Program-made: the position numbers and the translations under genes | NCBI GenBank assembly: GCA_016197365.1 | Contig: JACPVS010000006.1 | Coordinates: 124,001-188,000, forward strand | Length of the DNA stretch: 64,000 nt | Source of the DNA: Mycolicibacterium cosmeticum | Lineage (GTDB): Bacteria; Actinomycetota; Actinomycetes; Mycobacteriales; Mycobacteriaceae | Reading direction: 5' to 3' | Notes under the pieces: model-generated | What the model was told of the DNA's origin: nothing | Seen by the model: only the letters and a program-made list of their open reading frames with translations | Databases searched by the model: none | Part shown: one piece after another, positions 1 to 8,846 of the stretch | Numbering within the stretch: position 1 is the first letter of the stretch | Layout: each line of letters starts with the position of its first letter

Positions 1-550
1 ATTTCGCGCTGACCGGCCGCCTGCTGCCGCTGTTGAAGGCGGGGCACGCGCGGGTCACGTCGCAGACCAGCGTCGCTGCGCGCGGCGGTGAGATCAACTG
101 GGCTGACCTGAACTGGGAGCAGAAGTACGACGGCATGGCCGCCTACCGGCAGTCCAAGATCGCGTGCGGGCTGTTCGGGCTGGAGCTCAGCCGCCGCAGC
201 GCGGCTCTCGGGTGGGGAATCACCAGCACCATCTCCCATCCCGGGGTGGCCCCGACCAGTCTGCTCGCCGCCCGCCCGAGGTGGGTCGGGCCACCGACAC
301 CGTCGGTGTGCGGATGATTCGGTGGCTGTCGGCGCGCGGCCTGCTGGTTGGAACGGTCGACACCGCGAAGTTGCCTGCGCTGATGGCCGCGACCGTCGGC
401 GAGGGCGGTGGTTTCTACGGACCGCAGTGGCCAGGCAATGCGGGCGGCCCGCCCGGGCAGCAGAAGCTGTGGAAGCCGTTGCAGGACAACGCGTCTGCTC
501 GGCGACTGTGGGCGGCGTCGGAAGAACACCTAAAGCTGGCCGTCAGCTGA
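1..550 (+). pseudogene. Short-chain dehydrogenase/reductase, 3' part, frameshifted
   Basis: The gene enters from the left edge, so its cofactor-binding N-terminus is outside the window. The reading frame open at position 3 gives an SDR C-terminal half: an AAYRQSKIACGLFGLEL stretch matches the catalytic YxxxK (Tyr-x-x-x-Lys) helix, followed by a SHPGVAPTSL substrate-loop motif. Near 277-280 the homologous sequence moves to another frame and continues as EVGRATDTVGVRM to the stop at 550. One missing base (ccgag where ccggag is expected) explains this. The family is the mycobacterial SDR group whose C-terminus reads GxxxGPQ. It is either a true pseudogene or a single-base sequencing error. The 3' end overlaps the convergent transglutaminase gene by 8 bases. 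Confidence 0.8.
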
Positions 551-1334
551 TCGACACGACCTGGTCCAGCGGGTCGTACGGCAGATTCTGATTGGTGGTC
601 GCGGTGACAACCATGTTGGTCAGCGTGATGGATCCCCCGTGGTTGTCCAGGAAGGCCGTGTCGGCGGCGTCGCGGCCGGTGGCGATGCGGACCAGCGTCT
701 GCCGCGGCGCCAGGCAGGTGGCGTCGACGACGCGCCACTGCCCGTCCACGTAGGCCTCGGCGACCGCGTGGAAGTCCATGGGCACACAGCCGGGCGCGTA
801 CACCGCGACCAGGCGGGCCGGAACGTTCACCGCACGCAGGAGTGCGACGACCAGGTGCGCGTAATCGCGGCACACGCCGGCACCGGCCAGCAGGGTGTCC
901 TCGGCGCCGTCGATGGGATCACTGGAGCCGGGCACGTAACTCAACCGCGCCCCCACCCATGACGAGATCTTCGCCAAAAGTGTTGCCTTGTCTGAGTATT
1001 GATTGAACTCGAAGCCGGCGAAACCGTAGAACTTGTCCGACTCCGCGTAGCGGCTCGGCCGCAGGTACTGCGAAAGGTCGTAGTCGGTGACGGGAGCGGG
1101 TTCGCTGTTTCCGACGATTGTAGCGGAGTAGTCGACAGTCAGGCTGCCCACACCCGAATCGAATTTGTGGATCCGGTTGCCGTGCACGCCGCTGATCTCC
1201 GTCGCGCTGATCTGTTGGCCGTTCAACACGAACGTCAACGATTCCGAGACCTGCGCTCCGGGATGTGGGGCGACAGCAATCTGGAACTCCAGCGTGCTCG
1301 GATCGGTGATCTCGACGTCGAGATGGGTGCCCAC
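543..1334 (-). CDS. Transglutaminase-like (papain-fold) domain protein
   Basis: This 263-residue protein has an N-terminal beta-rich region (residues 1-90, bacterial transglutaminase N-terminal type) and a transglutaminase-like core. The triad is visible: Cys155 in GAGVCRDYAHL, His189 in MDFHAVAEAY and Asp204 in RVVDAT. Proteins of this type act as cysteine peptidases or amidases, and the substrate is unknown. There is no signal peptide, so it is probably cytoplasmic. The start is a GTG at 1334. No ATG, GTG or TTG occurs in frame between it and the upstream stop near 1419, so no longer form with a standard start exists. It overlaps the convergent SDR remnant by 8 bases and has about 330 bp of non-coding DNA upstream. 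Confidence 0.85.
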   Translation of the reverse strand: MGTHLDVEITDPSTLEFQIAVAPHPGAQVSESLTFVLNGQQISATEISGVHGNRIHKFDSGVGSLTVDYSATIVGNSEPAPVTDYDLSQYLRPSRYAESDKFYGFAGFEFNQYSDKATLLAKISSWVGARLSYVPGSSDPIDGAEDTLLAGAGVCRDYAHLVVALLRAVNVPARLVAVYAPGCVPMDFHAVAEAYVDGQWRVVDATCLAPRQTLVRIATGRDAADTAFLDNHGGSITLTNMVVTATTNQNLPYDPLDQVVSIS

Positions 1335-1594
1335 CTCGCGGATGAGGGTACTGATGGTTACCGCCGATCTTTTACTCGGGAGAACTGCCGCAGCGGTGTG
1401 CCGACGACGGGTGCAGCCCTACATGTTTCTTCCGGCTCACCCTAGCGATGCGAGGCCTCGACCGCCCGTCACACACCAATGAGACGGGCATCAACCCGGC
1501 GAGCACGCTCCCGAGAAGGCGGGCGAAGAGCAGTCAGGACTTTCGTGCCTCCCGTTCCGCCGATCCCGCGTTGATTCGAAATCAATTGCTGGGT

Positions 1595-1747
1595 CTACCA
1601 TTTCGCGACATCAGCGACAGCGTGCCCACCCCGGCACCAACGGTGTCCCCGGGCACGCGCCCCGCCGTCTTGGCGATGAATGGTCAACCGGCGAGTCTTC
1701 AGGTCGACGAGGTTGAATTCCTCCTCGACACCCAAGGTCCGCCTCAT
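1595..1747 (-). pseudogene. Truncated carboxylate-amine ligase (YbdK/GCS2-type) N-terminus
   Basis: An ATG at 1747 opens MRRTLGVEEEFNLVDLKTR, the diagnostic first strand of the glutamate-cysteine ligase type 2 / YbdK family (GVEEEF metal and substrate-binding motif). After about 22 residues the similarity stops. The frame runs on to a stop at 1595 without family features. An alternative frame gives AKTAGRVPGDTVGAGVGTL, which I could not assign. Family members are about 370 residues, so nearly the whole gene is missing, presumably by an internal deletion. It starts 28 bp after the DUF5994 gene on the same strand, so the two were probably co-transcribed. The rest of 1335-1775 shows no recognisable gene. 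Confidence 0.6.
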
Positions 1748-1775
1748 CGGCCCCCGTGTTCGTGACGGGAGCCGG

Positions 1776-2237
1776 TCAAGTTCCCACCGCCACCATGGCG
1801 GGTCTGTCGGCGGCGTCGCGTCCCTCCACATCGGTCGGCTGCGCCACCGCCATCATCGTGCTGTGCGCCGAGTGCGACTCCGCACCCGGCGGGATCACCA
1901 GCAGGATCAGGCGTTCACCGTCGAGGCCGAGGATCTCGATGGTGTCGGCCGGCTGGCGTAGGTACCCGTCGAGACGCACCGTCCGTCCACCCGTGACGAG
2001 TTTGCGGGGCGGCTCGGCCCACTCGCCGACGTTGTACAGCACCCGTGCGATGCGACCGAGCCGAACCGACAGCACCGCCAGCAGATCGGGCAATTCGGAG
2101 GCGAGGTCGGCGCTGTGCGGCCACCACGCCCCGTCCGCCCGGCCCAGCGGGGACCCCTTGGGCTTGAGACGCAGTCGCGGCGTCTCGGCCGGCACGGCAC
2201 CGTTCAGATCATTCTTGCGTGACTGGTGTGACGTCAT
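1776..2237 (-). CDS. DUF5994 family protein
   Basis: A conserved actinobacterial protein of unknown function. The signature is RLRLKPKGSPLGRADGAWW followed by PHSADLASELPDLLAVL, the N-terminal block of DUF5994. A charged beta-rich middle (RIARVLYNVGEW, VRLDGYLRQPADTIEI) and a short polar tail follow. The protein has 153 residues from the ATG at 2237. A GTG at 2294 would add 19 residues, but these do not resemble the family N-terminus. There is no signal peptide or membrane segment. Downstream on the same strand lies the truncated GCS2-like gene. The upstream stretch 2238-2504 contains no gene I can support. Confidence 0.8.
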   Translation of the reverse strand: MTSHQSRKNDLNGAVPAETPRLRLKPKGSPLGRADGAWWPHSADLASELPDLLAVLSVRLGRIARVLYNVGEWAEPPRKLVTGGRTVRLDGYLRQPADTIEILGLDGERLILLVIPPGAESHSAHSTMMAVAQPTDVEGRDAADRPAMVAVGT

Positions 2238-2504
2238 GACGACGATCCATTCTTGGCGGGCGATCGGCCCGCTACCTCGGATCAGCGATGACACGGGTGC
2301 GGCTCAGTCCACACCCACGGCGCCGCAACCGGCCGCCGCAACTCACCGCAAGGACACCACATGGATTCGATGGATTTGTTCTCCCATCTTCAACCAACGC
2401 CCCACGAAAGTGGTCCACACCAGTCCAACGCTGCCGACCAAGATATGAGCAACGTTGCAGCACTGGGCTTTTCAGATAACTCGAGCTCGGCGGCGTTCGA
2501 GAGT

Positions 2505-3368
2505 TCAAGAGCTCGTCCCGACGCCGAGGACGCCGGCTCCCGGTAGGTCGTAGCCTTCCGGCGTGGCGAAATCTGCCATCGCCGCGTCGACCCGGACCCG
2601 AATGTCCGCACTGACGTCGGCGGGAAGTGACTCCAGCATCCGGGCAAGCGGCCCTGCCAGCGACGGGACGACCGACCACCACTCGTCGACCGAAGCGACC
2701 TTCATCGGCGTAGAGATCTCCCGGACCTCGACGCCGGTGAACCCGGCCCCGTCCAGCATTTCTTCCAGTGTGCCAGGCGCTTCCAGCGAGAAGGGCCCGG
2801 GCACACCAGGCGGCGGGACGGGAAAACCCATCTGCTCGGTGACCGCGTCGAACAGTAGACCCAGCCATGGGTTGCGGTCCCGAGGTCCCCACACGGCGAA
2901 CACCGCGCGGCCGGCCGGCCGCAGGATCCGGCGGGTTTCCCGCACGGCCGATGCGGGGTCGGGCACCAGCATCAGGCCTTCTCGGCACAGCACCTTGTCA
3001 AAAGCGGCATCGGGATAGTCGATCCGCTCGAGGTCCACTTCGCGGGTGGTGACGTTGGTCAGGCCCGCTTTCTCCGCTCGCTCAGCGGCGATCGCCGTCA
3101 TCTCCGGTGCGATGTCGGAGAGCACCACGGCACCGTCCGGCCCCACACGCGCGGCCGCCGCCATCCCTACGCCGCCGGGGCCGCAGGCCAGTTCGAGCAC
3201 CCGCTCCCCGTTCCGCAGGTCGGCGGCATCGAGCATCGCCTCGGCCACCACCGCTCCGCGCGCATCGACATACTCGGCAAGCTCACCCCAGGACGGGGCG
3301 ACCGATGACCAGATCGCACGAAGCGACGCGCGCAAGCCGCCGTCGTCTGCCGTCGTGGCAACCTCCAC
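2505..3368 (-). CDS. Class I SAM-dependent methyltransferase
   Basis: A Rossmann-fold methyltransferase of 287 residues. The SAM-binding motif I is RVLELACGPGGVGMA at about residues 56-70. An acidic end of strand 2 (VVLSDIAPEMT), a motif II-like FDKVLCREGLM and a post-motif RRILRPAGRAVFAVWG follow, as in UbiE/Methyltransf_11 proteins. The C-terminal third (FSLEAPGTLEEMLDGAGF) is the typical substrate-side lid. The substrate cannot be told from sequence. The start is GTG 3368 with a GGGAGG ribosome-binding site nearby. It is divergent from the cyclase/ATPase gene, with about 70 bp between the starts. Confidence 0.88.
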   Translation of the reverse strand: MEVATTADDGGLRASLRAIWSSVAPSWGELAEYVDARGAVVAEAMLDAADLRNGERVLELACGPGGVGMAAAARVGPDGAVVLSDIAPEMTAIAAERAEKAGLTNVTTREVDLERIDYPDAAFDKVLCREGLMLVPDPASAVRETRRILRPAGRAVFAVWGPRDRNPWLGLLFDAVTEQMGFPVPPPGVPGPFSLEAPGTLEEMLDGAGFTGVEVREISTPMKVASVDEWWSVVPSLAGPLARMLESLPADVSADIRVRVDAAMADFATPEGYDLPGAGVLGVGTSS

Positions 3369-3436
3369 CGCGCCTCCCGAGTCTGTTCATCCATACACCC
3401 GTTAGGCCGTGCCCGCAGGTGCATCGGTGTCACACT

Positions 3437-6400
3437 GTGGACGTGAGCGACGGTGGGACGGCTCCCCCGCCCGAGTCGCGTCCCGGTGCCGGTTCGTCCA
3501 TCGATGATCTGCTGGATCAGGCGGTGGCGGCGATCAACCGTGGCGATCGGGTGACTGCTGCCGCGCTCGCCGACCACGTCCTGGCCATGGACCACGGGAA
3601 CGCCGACGCCGAGGATCTACTCACCGCCCCCGACGATCGTGGCGAGATTCGGCGTTTGACGATCTTGTATGTCGACCTGGTCGACTCCGCGTTGCTGTCC
3701 GGCAGCAGCACTCTTGACACCTACGGGCTGTTGATGGGCCGTTATCGCCGACTGGTGCTGGACATCGTGCACCGCTTCGACGGCCATATCGACTCCCCGA
3801 CGGGTGAGGGTCTGCTCGCGGTGTTCGGACATCCGAGAACCCATGAGGACGATGTGCGCCGAGCGGTGCTGGCCGGATTGGAGATCACCAGGGAGGTGGC
3901 GCTGCTCGGCGAGCAGTTCGCGCACCACGTCGAGATGAAGACCGCCGCGAGGGTGGGAGTGCATCGTGGGCTCGTCTATCTGGACACCGCGCAAAGTGAC
4001 GTCTATGGCCTCGGCGCCAACTTCGCGGCCCGGGTCTCGGGCTTGGCTCCGGCCGGCGCCGTGGTCATTTCTGATGTGGTGGCGCCGTTGCTGGGCGATG
4101 CCTTCGAGCTGATGCGGTGCGAACCGGCCGCCGTCAAGGGAGTCAGCGAGTTGGTCGCCCATCACCGCGTGCTGGGTGAGCGGGCACCGCAGGCCCAACC
4201 CCACACCCCGCTGGTGGGGCGTGACCGTGAACTCGGGTGGCTGCGGGAGCGTTGGGTGCAGGCTCAGGCAGGCACGTTGTCGACCCCCGGTGTGGTGGTG
4301 CGCGGCGAGCCGGGAATCGGCAAGTCCGCGCTGGCGGCCGCCATCGCCAAGGTGGCCTCGGATACGGGGGCGGCGGTGCTGACCTTGACGGGTTCGGCCC
4401 TGCACACCGACTCAGGTCTGTATCCGATCCGGAACCTGATCGAACAGCGTTGCGGGACGGGCAGACTGACCCCGCCCACTGAGAAGTTGCAACTACTCGA
4501 AGCCGAACTGACGGTCTGCGGAGGTGACACCGAAACCGCTGTGCCGTTGTTGGCCCCGGCACTGGGCATCGCGCCGGAACACGGATACCAGGCCGCTGCC
4601 GCAGAAGGACGCAAGCTCTATCGATTGATCGGACAGGCGGTGCAGGACTATCTGCTGGCTTGTGTCGGCAAAGGCCCGGGCCTGCTGGTGGTCGAGGATG
4701 CGCACTGGTTCGATCCGTCCACCCTCGAGATCCTCGGGTCCGTCCTGAATGCCGCCGCAGGGCGGCTGCTCATCGTCGTGACGGGACGCCCGGGTCAGTG
4801 GCTGCCCACCGAGTGGCCGGTGACGGCGATCGACCTCGGCCCGTTGACGGAGGACGAGGCGGACCGACTGATCGCCACCCTGGATCCCACGCTGTCGGCA
4901 CAGGATCGAGCAACGGTCGCGCAGCGCTGCGACGGGATGCCGTTCTATGTGGAGCAGGTCGTCGGCGGGCTCACGGAAACCGGGGTTCCCGAGGGGTTGT
5001 ACGAGCCGTTGCTCGCCCGGCTGCGGGCAAGTGCCAACGTGGTCCCGGTGGTCGAGGCGGCGGCGCTGATCGGTCGCCAGTTGGACCGGGACCTGCTGCG
5101 CTACGTTGTCGCCCTCGATGACGATGTCCTCGACAGTGTCCTCGCCGAGCTCAGCGACGCGCGCGTGCTGGAACCATGGGGACCGAGCGGGTGGCGGTTT
5201 CGGCACGAGTTGCTGCGCGAGATCGCCCTGGAGTTGGCGCCACCGAGCGTGCGTCGCGGCCTGCACGGCAGGGTCGCGGACGCATTGGTGAACGGCGTGG
5301 GTGGCGATCCGGAGTGGCAGCTGGTGGCCGCACATTACGAGCAGGCGGAGAAGGCAGCCGCCGCGGTGACGGCGTACCGGCGGGCGTCGACCGATGCGCG
5401 CCGGCGTGGCGCTCTCACCGAAGCGCGCGGGTACCTGACCCGTGCCCTGGCGCAAGTGGACAACCAGACGCCGGGGCGGCCACACGATATGCAGGAGATG
5501 GCGGTGCGCCTGGAGCGGGGATTCCTTGCTTCGGCCGCCGAAGGCCCGCGAAACGACGCCACCGCAGACGATTTCGAGGAGTGTCTGCGGATCGGCGGCG
5601 CGGATGTGCGTGATGACGAAGTGGTCGGCACGCTGTTCGCGCTGGCCGGTTATTACTTCGCCCTGGGAGATCTGCCCCGCTCCGCTCGGGTGCTGCGGTC
5701 CTTGCGCGCGGGCATGAGCTCCGAGCGGGCGTTCTTCCGGCCCGTCGTCGAAGCGGGCATCGGCATCGGCGAATGGATGAACGGCGGATTCGCCGCCGCG
5801 CGCGAGCAGATGGTCACGGCAACAGCAGAGTTCGCTGCGGCGGGTCGGCAGCCGCTCGAGTCGCTCTGGTTCGCGCCGACCGACCCGATGACCATGGCGC
5901 ACGGAATCCTCAGTCTGGACCGGATTGCATGCGGGGACCTACCCGGCGCAGAGGCGCAGCTGCGCGACGCAGTGCAGCGAGCCGAGGAACTGAGTTTCCC
6001 GCAGGGTCCGTTCAGTCTCGCGTTCGCCCGCTTCTTCGAGATCTGGATACGCATCGAAGCGCGTCAGCTCGATCGCGCGGCGGCCCTGGCCGCCGAGCTG
6101 ATCGAACACGCCGAGCGGCACGGCTTCGAAGTGTGGGCGCTGTGGGGTAACGCTCAGCTGGCCATCGTCGACGCGATGAGGTCGGTCTTCACCGCCGAGC
6201 CTGACGCCGGACCGCTCGTGGATCGCGCGATGGAGTTCGTCGCGATCGTTCGCGCGGCCGGGTTGACAGTCTTCATCACGTTGTTCGACGGTGCTCTTGC
6301 CCGACTGTTCACAGCCACCGGCCGTCAGGCCGAGGCCCGTGCCCAGCTGGACACGGCACTCGGCCTGGGCCGCGGCATCGAAATGTGCTTCTACGAGGCG

Positions 6401-6637
6401 GAATTGCTCCGCCTGCGCGCTCACACCCACCCCGGTGAAGAAGACCGTGAAGCGGATCTGGCTGCGGCCCTTGATGTTGCCCGCGCCCAGGGAGCAACCC
6501 TGTACGAATTGCGCTGCACACTGGATGATTACGAATGGCGTGGAGAGCCTGCCCGTACCGGTCTCGACGAAGTCGCCGGCCGGTTCGCCTCCGGCAGCCA
6601 ATTGCCCGAATGGCAGCGTTACCTGTCGCTCAGGTAG
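3437..6637 (+). CDS. Class III cyclase-homology domain fused to AAA ATPase and TPR-like region
   Basis: A regulator of about 1,066 residues: short N-terminal helical region (20-60), class III nucleotide cyclase domain (about 70-245), STAND/AAA ATPase (P-loop GEPGIGKSAL near 300, Walker B LLVVEDAHW) and a long helical TPR-like C-terminus. There is no LuxR HTH. In the cyclase domain the first metal Asp is present (Asp80, ILYVDLVDS), but the second motif reads SPTGEG, with Glu124 replacing the second metal Asp. The transition-state Asn195 and Arg199 (GANFAARV) are intact. The substrate-selecting Lys position is Ser. As a homodimer it is therefore likely weak or inactive. Starts are GTG 3437 or 3443; the upstream extension is antisense to the methyltransferase. 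It converges on the next cyclase gene with an 8-base overlap. Confidence 0.85.
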   Translation: MDVSDGGTAPPPESRPGAGSSIDDLLDQAVAAINRGDRVTAAALADHVLAMDHGNADAEDLLTAPDDRGEIRRLTILYVDLVDSALLSGSSTLDTYGLLMGRYRRLVLDIVHRFDGHIDSPTGEGLLAVFGHPRTHEDDVRRAVLAGLEITREVALLGEQFAHHVEMKTAARVGVHRGLVYLDTAQSDVYGLGANFAARVSGLAPAGAVVISDVVAPLLGDAFELMRCEPAAVKGVSELVAHHRVLGERAPQAQPHTPLVGRDRELGWLRERWVQAQAGTLSTPGVVVRGEPGIGKSALAAAIAKVASDTGAAVLTLTGSALHTDSGLYPIRNLIEQRCGTGRLTPPTEKLQLLEAELTVCGGDTETAVPLLAPALGIAPEHGYQAAAAEGRKLYRLIGQAVQDYLLACVGKGPGLLVVEDAHWFDPSTLEILGSVLNAAAGRLLIVVTGRPGQWLPTEWPVTAIDLGPLTEDEADRLIATLDPTLSAQDRATVAQRCDGMPFYVEQVVGGLTETGVPEGLYEPLLARLRASANVVPVVEAAALIGRQLDRDLLRYVVALDDDVLDSVLAELSDARVLEPWGPSGWRFRHELLREIALELAPPSVRRGLHGRVADALVNGVGGDPEWQLVAAHYEQAEKAAAAVTAYRRASTDARRRGALTEARGYLTRALAQVDNQTPGRPHDMQEMAVRLERGFLASAAEGPRNDATADDFEECLRIGGADVRDDEVVGTLFALAGYYFALGDLPRSARVLRSLRAGMSSERAFFRPVVEAGIGIGEWMNGGFAAAREQMVTATAEFAAAGRQPLESLWFAPTDPMTMAHGILSLDRIACGDLPGAEAQLRDAVQRAEELSFPQGPFSLAFARFFEIWIRIEARQLDRAAALAAELIEHAERHGFEVWALWGNAQLAIVDAMRSVFTAEPDAGPLVDRAMEFVAIVRAAGLTVFITLFDGALARLFTATGRQAEARAQLDTALGLGRGIEMCFYEAELLRLRAHTHPGEEDREADLAAALDVARAQGATLYELRCTLDDYEWRGEPARTGLDEVAGRFASGSQLPEWQRYLSLR

Positions 6638-7292
6638 CGGCGCACTCACTGACCACCACGTAATGGGGCACCGCCTCGTCGACGCCCTTGACTGCCGCCG
6701 GTTCGCAGACCTTCAGCTCAAAGTCGTTCCTTATCAACGCCTCGACCGCATCGGAGACGACGACTGCACCCGGTGGCGCGGCACCCGAGATCCCGCTCGC
6801 CAGATTGGCGGCCAATCCCGAGAAATCGTCCTGACCAGCGTCCAGATACACCGCACCCCGGTGCACCCCGACCCGGACGTTGACGCCGAACCCGAATCGG
6901 CGCTGCGACTGCTCGCTGAGGCGTGCCACCGCCCGGGTGATCTCCAGCCCGGCTTGCGTCGCACGGTGCGCGTCGTCTCCGCGGGTGATCGGATGGCCGA
7001 ACACGGCAAGCAGACCGTCCCCCTTGGTGGAACCGATTCGCCCGTCGTGCCCATTCACGATGCGCTCCACCTGTTCGCGGTATCGCCCGACGACCAATCG
7101 GTACGTCTCGGGCTCCACTCGTGCCGACAGCGCCGTCGAATCCACCAGATCGGCGAAGAACAGGGTCAACTGCCGGATCTCGCCGCCGTCTCCGGCGGTG
7201 GCCCACACGCCTTCCGCTTCGGCCGGGCTGTCAGTCACCTGGATATCGTGGCATCCGGCGGTGCGTGGCACAGCGGGTTCGGTGCCCGACAT
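6630..7292 (-). CDS. Stand-alone class III adenylate/guanylate cyclase catalytic domain
   Basis: A 220-residue protein consisting of little more than one class III cyclase domain (residues 38-215). Both metal-binding aspartates are present: Asp48 in LFFADLVDST and Asp92 in STKGDGLLAVFG. Asn163 is kept (AANLASGISG), but the transition-state Arg four residues later is Gly167. The Lys that selects the base is Ser, as in its neighbour. It is clearly paralogous to the cyclase domain of the convergent gene (shared VGRY and LLAVFGHP segments), but has lost a different catalytic residue. There is no membrane segment. The start is ATG 7292. It is divergent from the L,D-transpeptidase gene. Confidence 0.85.
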   Translation of the reverse strand: MSGTEPAVPRTAGCHDIQVTDSPAEAEGVWATAGDGGEIRQLTLFFADLVDSTALSARVEPETYRLVVGRYREQVERIVNGHDGRIGSTKGDGLLAVFGHPITRGDDAHRATQAGLEITRAVARLSEQSQRRFGFGVNVRVGVHRGAVYLDAGQDDFSGLAANLASGISGAAPPGAVVVSDAVEALIRNDFELKVCEPAAVKGVDEAVPHYVVVSECAAT

Positions 7293-7372
7293 GTAGGTGA
7301 TCCCGGTCCGGGAACGCCGACCGCGTCGCGCGAGTGCGAGACTGTATCCAGAAAATGACTGGAAGGATGCGC

Positions 7373-8230
7373 ATGCCGGGCTCGACCAGGGGAAGTCGCT
7401 CTATCGTTCTGAAGTTTGTCGGGGCGGCTTCGATACTGAGCAGCGTCGTGATGCTGAGTGCGGATCCTGCGCTGGCAGAACCCGCTCCCGGCGGTCAGGA
7501 CCCGACACCGTTCATCGGCGCCGCACCGTTCGGGCCGCCGAAGGTGGCCCCCGTCAACGGCGCGACGGTGGGGGTGGCCCAGCCGATCATCATCAACTTC
7601 CCCGGACCGGTTGACGACGCCGGCGCAACCGAGGGTGCCGTCCACATCTCGTCAGTCCCCCCGGTTCCCGGCAAGTTCTACTGGATGACTCCCACGCAGC
7701 TCCGCTGGCGCCCGTTGAGCTTCTGGCCCGCCCACACCGCGGTGACCATAGATGCGGGCGGCACGGTGTCCAACTTCTTCACCGGAGACACGCTGGTGGC
7801 CACAGCGGACGACGCGACGCATCAACTCACCGTCACGCGAAACGGGGCCGTGGAGAAGACGATCCCGATGTCGATGGGTATGGCGGCGGGCGGGCACCAA
7901 ACCGCGAACGGCACCTATTACGTCCAAGAAAAGATGCCCTCGGTGGTGATGGATTCCTCGACCTACGGGGTTCCCGTCAACTCGACGTACGGTTACAAGA
8001 CGACAGTCGAGCTGGCTGTCCGGTTCGACGACAGCGGCAACTTCGTGCACAGCGCTCCATGGTCGGTGAACGATCAGGGTAAACGCGATGTCAGTCACGG
8101 CTGTATCAACATCAGCCCCACCAACGCACGGTGGTTCTTCGACAACTTCGGCGCCGGTGATCCCATCATTGTGCAGAACTCCACCGGCACCTATACCAGG
8201 AAAGACGGCTCCAGCGACTGGCAGACGTAA
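7373..8230 (+). CDS. L,D-transpeptidase (YkuD) with Ig-like domain, secreted
   Basis: A peptidoglycan 3-3 cross-linking enzyme. The 285-residue form from ATG 7373 has a basic n-region, a hydrophobic core ([18 protein letters not shown]) and a signal cleavage region around [11 protein letters not shown] mycobacterial Ldt-type Ig-like domain ([17 protein letters not shown]) and the YkuD catalytic domain follow. The active-site Cys is Cys244 in SHGCINISP, with the upstream His in NFVHSAPW. No lipobox Cys is visible. I chose 7373 because GGAAGG sits 6 bases upstream. ATGs at 7355 and 7367 and a GTG at 7334 are alternatives. The stop at 8228-8230 is immediately followed by an in-frame CoA-transferase remnant. 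Confidence 0.9.
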   Translation: MPGSTRGSRSIVLKFVGAASILSSVVMLSADPALAEPAPGGQDPTPFIGAAPFGPPKVAPVNGATVGVAQPIIINFPGPVDDAGATEGAVHISSVPPVPGKFYWMTPTQLRWRPLSFWPAHTAVTIDAGGTVSNFFTGDTLVATADDATHQLTVTRNGAVEKTIPMSMGMAAGGHQTANGTYYVQEKMPSVVMDSSTYGVPVNSTYGYKTTVELAVRFDDSGNFVHSAPWSVNDQGKRDVSHGCINISPTNARWFFDNFGAGDPIIVQNSTGTYTRKDGSSDWQT

Positions 8231-8491
8231 CTCGAGCTGTCGGACCGCTCGCTGATCTGCCTGCCGTCGACGTTCACCAAGGACGACAAGCTGCAGTCGC
8301 GGATCGTGCCGTGGTTCGGCCCGGGCGCGGTGATCACGACGCCACGGCATCAGGTCGATGTGATCGTCACCGAGTATGGCGTCGCCGAACTGGAGGGCAA
8401 GACCGTCCAGGAGCTCGCGCACCCGCAGTTCCGCGATGAACTGCTCGCGGCGGCCAAGCGCGCGTCGAAGGGCTACTCGCCGGTCGAGTAG
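8231..8491 (+). pseudogene. C-terminal remnant of acetyl-CoA hydrolase/CoA-transferase
   Basis: Directly after the transpeptidase stop codon, and in the same frame, an 86-codon stretch encodes the end of an acetyl-CoA hydrolase/transferase-family protein. Segments such as LICLPSTFTKDD, TPRHQVDVIVTEYGVAEL and GKTVQELAHPQFRDELL match the C-terminal region of this roughly 500-residue family. No start codon or upstream catalytic part is present, so the remnant is not expected to be translated. The abrupt join to the transpeptidase gene suggests a deletion endpoint near 8230. Confidence 0.8.
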
Positions 8492-8523
8492 CGGATGAAT
8501 CATGGTCTGCCCCGACGACGCAA

Positions 8524-8555
8524 CCACCGCCCATATCGTCAGCTATGGGCGGTGG
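8524..8555. terminator. Bidirectional hairpin terminator candidate
   Basis: A perfect 12-bp inverted repeat (CCACCGCCCATA / TATGGGCGGTGG) with an 8-base loop lies between the end of the CoA-transferase remnant on the plus strand and the end of the RiPP precursor gene on the minus strand. No T-tract follows on either side, as is usual for mycobacterial terminators. Confidence 0.6.
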
Positions 8556-8591
8556 CGCGTCGGATGGGTGGATGAGAGAACGCCGCGCAGG

Positions 8592-8846
8592 CTAGCCGGC
8601 CGAAGGATTGAGGACGCGGCCACCCGACGGGTTGATCACCGACCCACCCGAGGGGTTGATGATGGACGTACCACCGGAAATCGAAGACCCACGAATGACG
8701 GACGTGCCCGACGTCCCGATGGTCTGCCGGTCGGTGCCCGGGGCGGGCGCGGCGCTGGTGCCGCCGCCGTTGACGATGCGCAGCTCGCTGTCGGTCAGCG
8801 TGCGGATGCTCTGCCGGCGCAGGGCCAGCTTGCGGTTGGTGTTCAT
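8592..8846 (-). CDS. RiPP precursor peptide, double-glycine leader, Ser/Thr-rich cysteine-free core
   Basis: An 84-residue peptide starting MNTNRKLALRRQSIRTLTDS. The leader ends ELRIVNGG and fits the C39-peptidase consensus: Gly27-Gly28 at -2/-1, Val at -4, Leu at -7, Glu at -8 and Leu at -12. The predicted 56-residue core has 11 Ser, 6 Thr, many Gly and no Cys. Its last 24 residues are three tandem 8-residue units: SIINPSGG, SVINPSGG, RVLNPSAG. The start ATG 8846 has a strong AAGGAAG ribosome-binding site. Upstream on the same strand are a LanB-type dehydratase, a C39-peptidase exporter and a membrane accessory protein, which fit dehydration, leader removal and export. Without Cys no lanthionine can form, so the product class is unclear. 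Confidence 0.85.
   Translation of the reverse strand: MNTNRKLALRRQSIRTLTDSELRIVNGGGTSAAPAPGTDRQTIGTSGTSVIRGSSISGGTSIINPSGGSVINPSGGRVLNPSAG

Noticed and set aside
2361..2546. A 61-codon plus-strand reading frame between the DUF5994 and methyltransferase genes
   Set aside because: No ribosome-binding site, no recognisable domain, and it runs into the methyltransferase 3' end on the other strand.
3107..3436. Upstream extension of the cyclase/ATPase gene
   Set aside because: The extension lies antisense over the methyltransferase 5' end and its translation is Arg/Pro-rich noise; GTG 3437 or 3443 gives a normal N-terminus.
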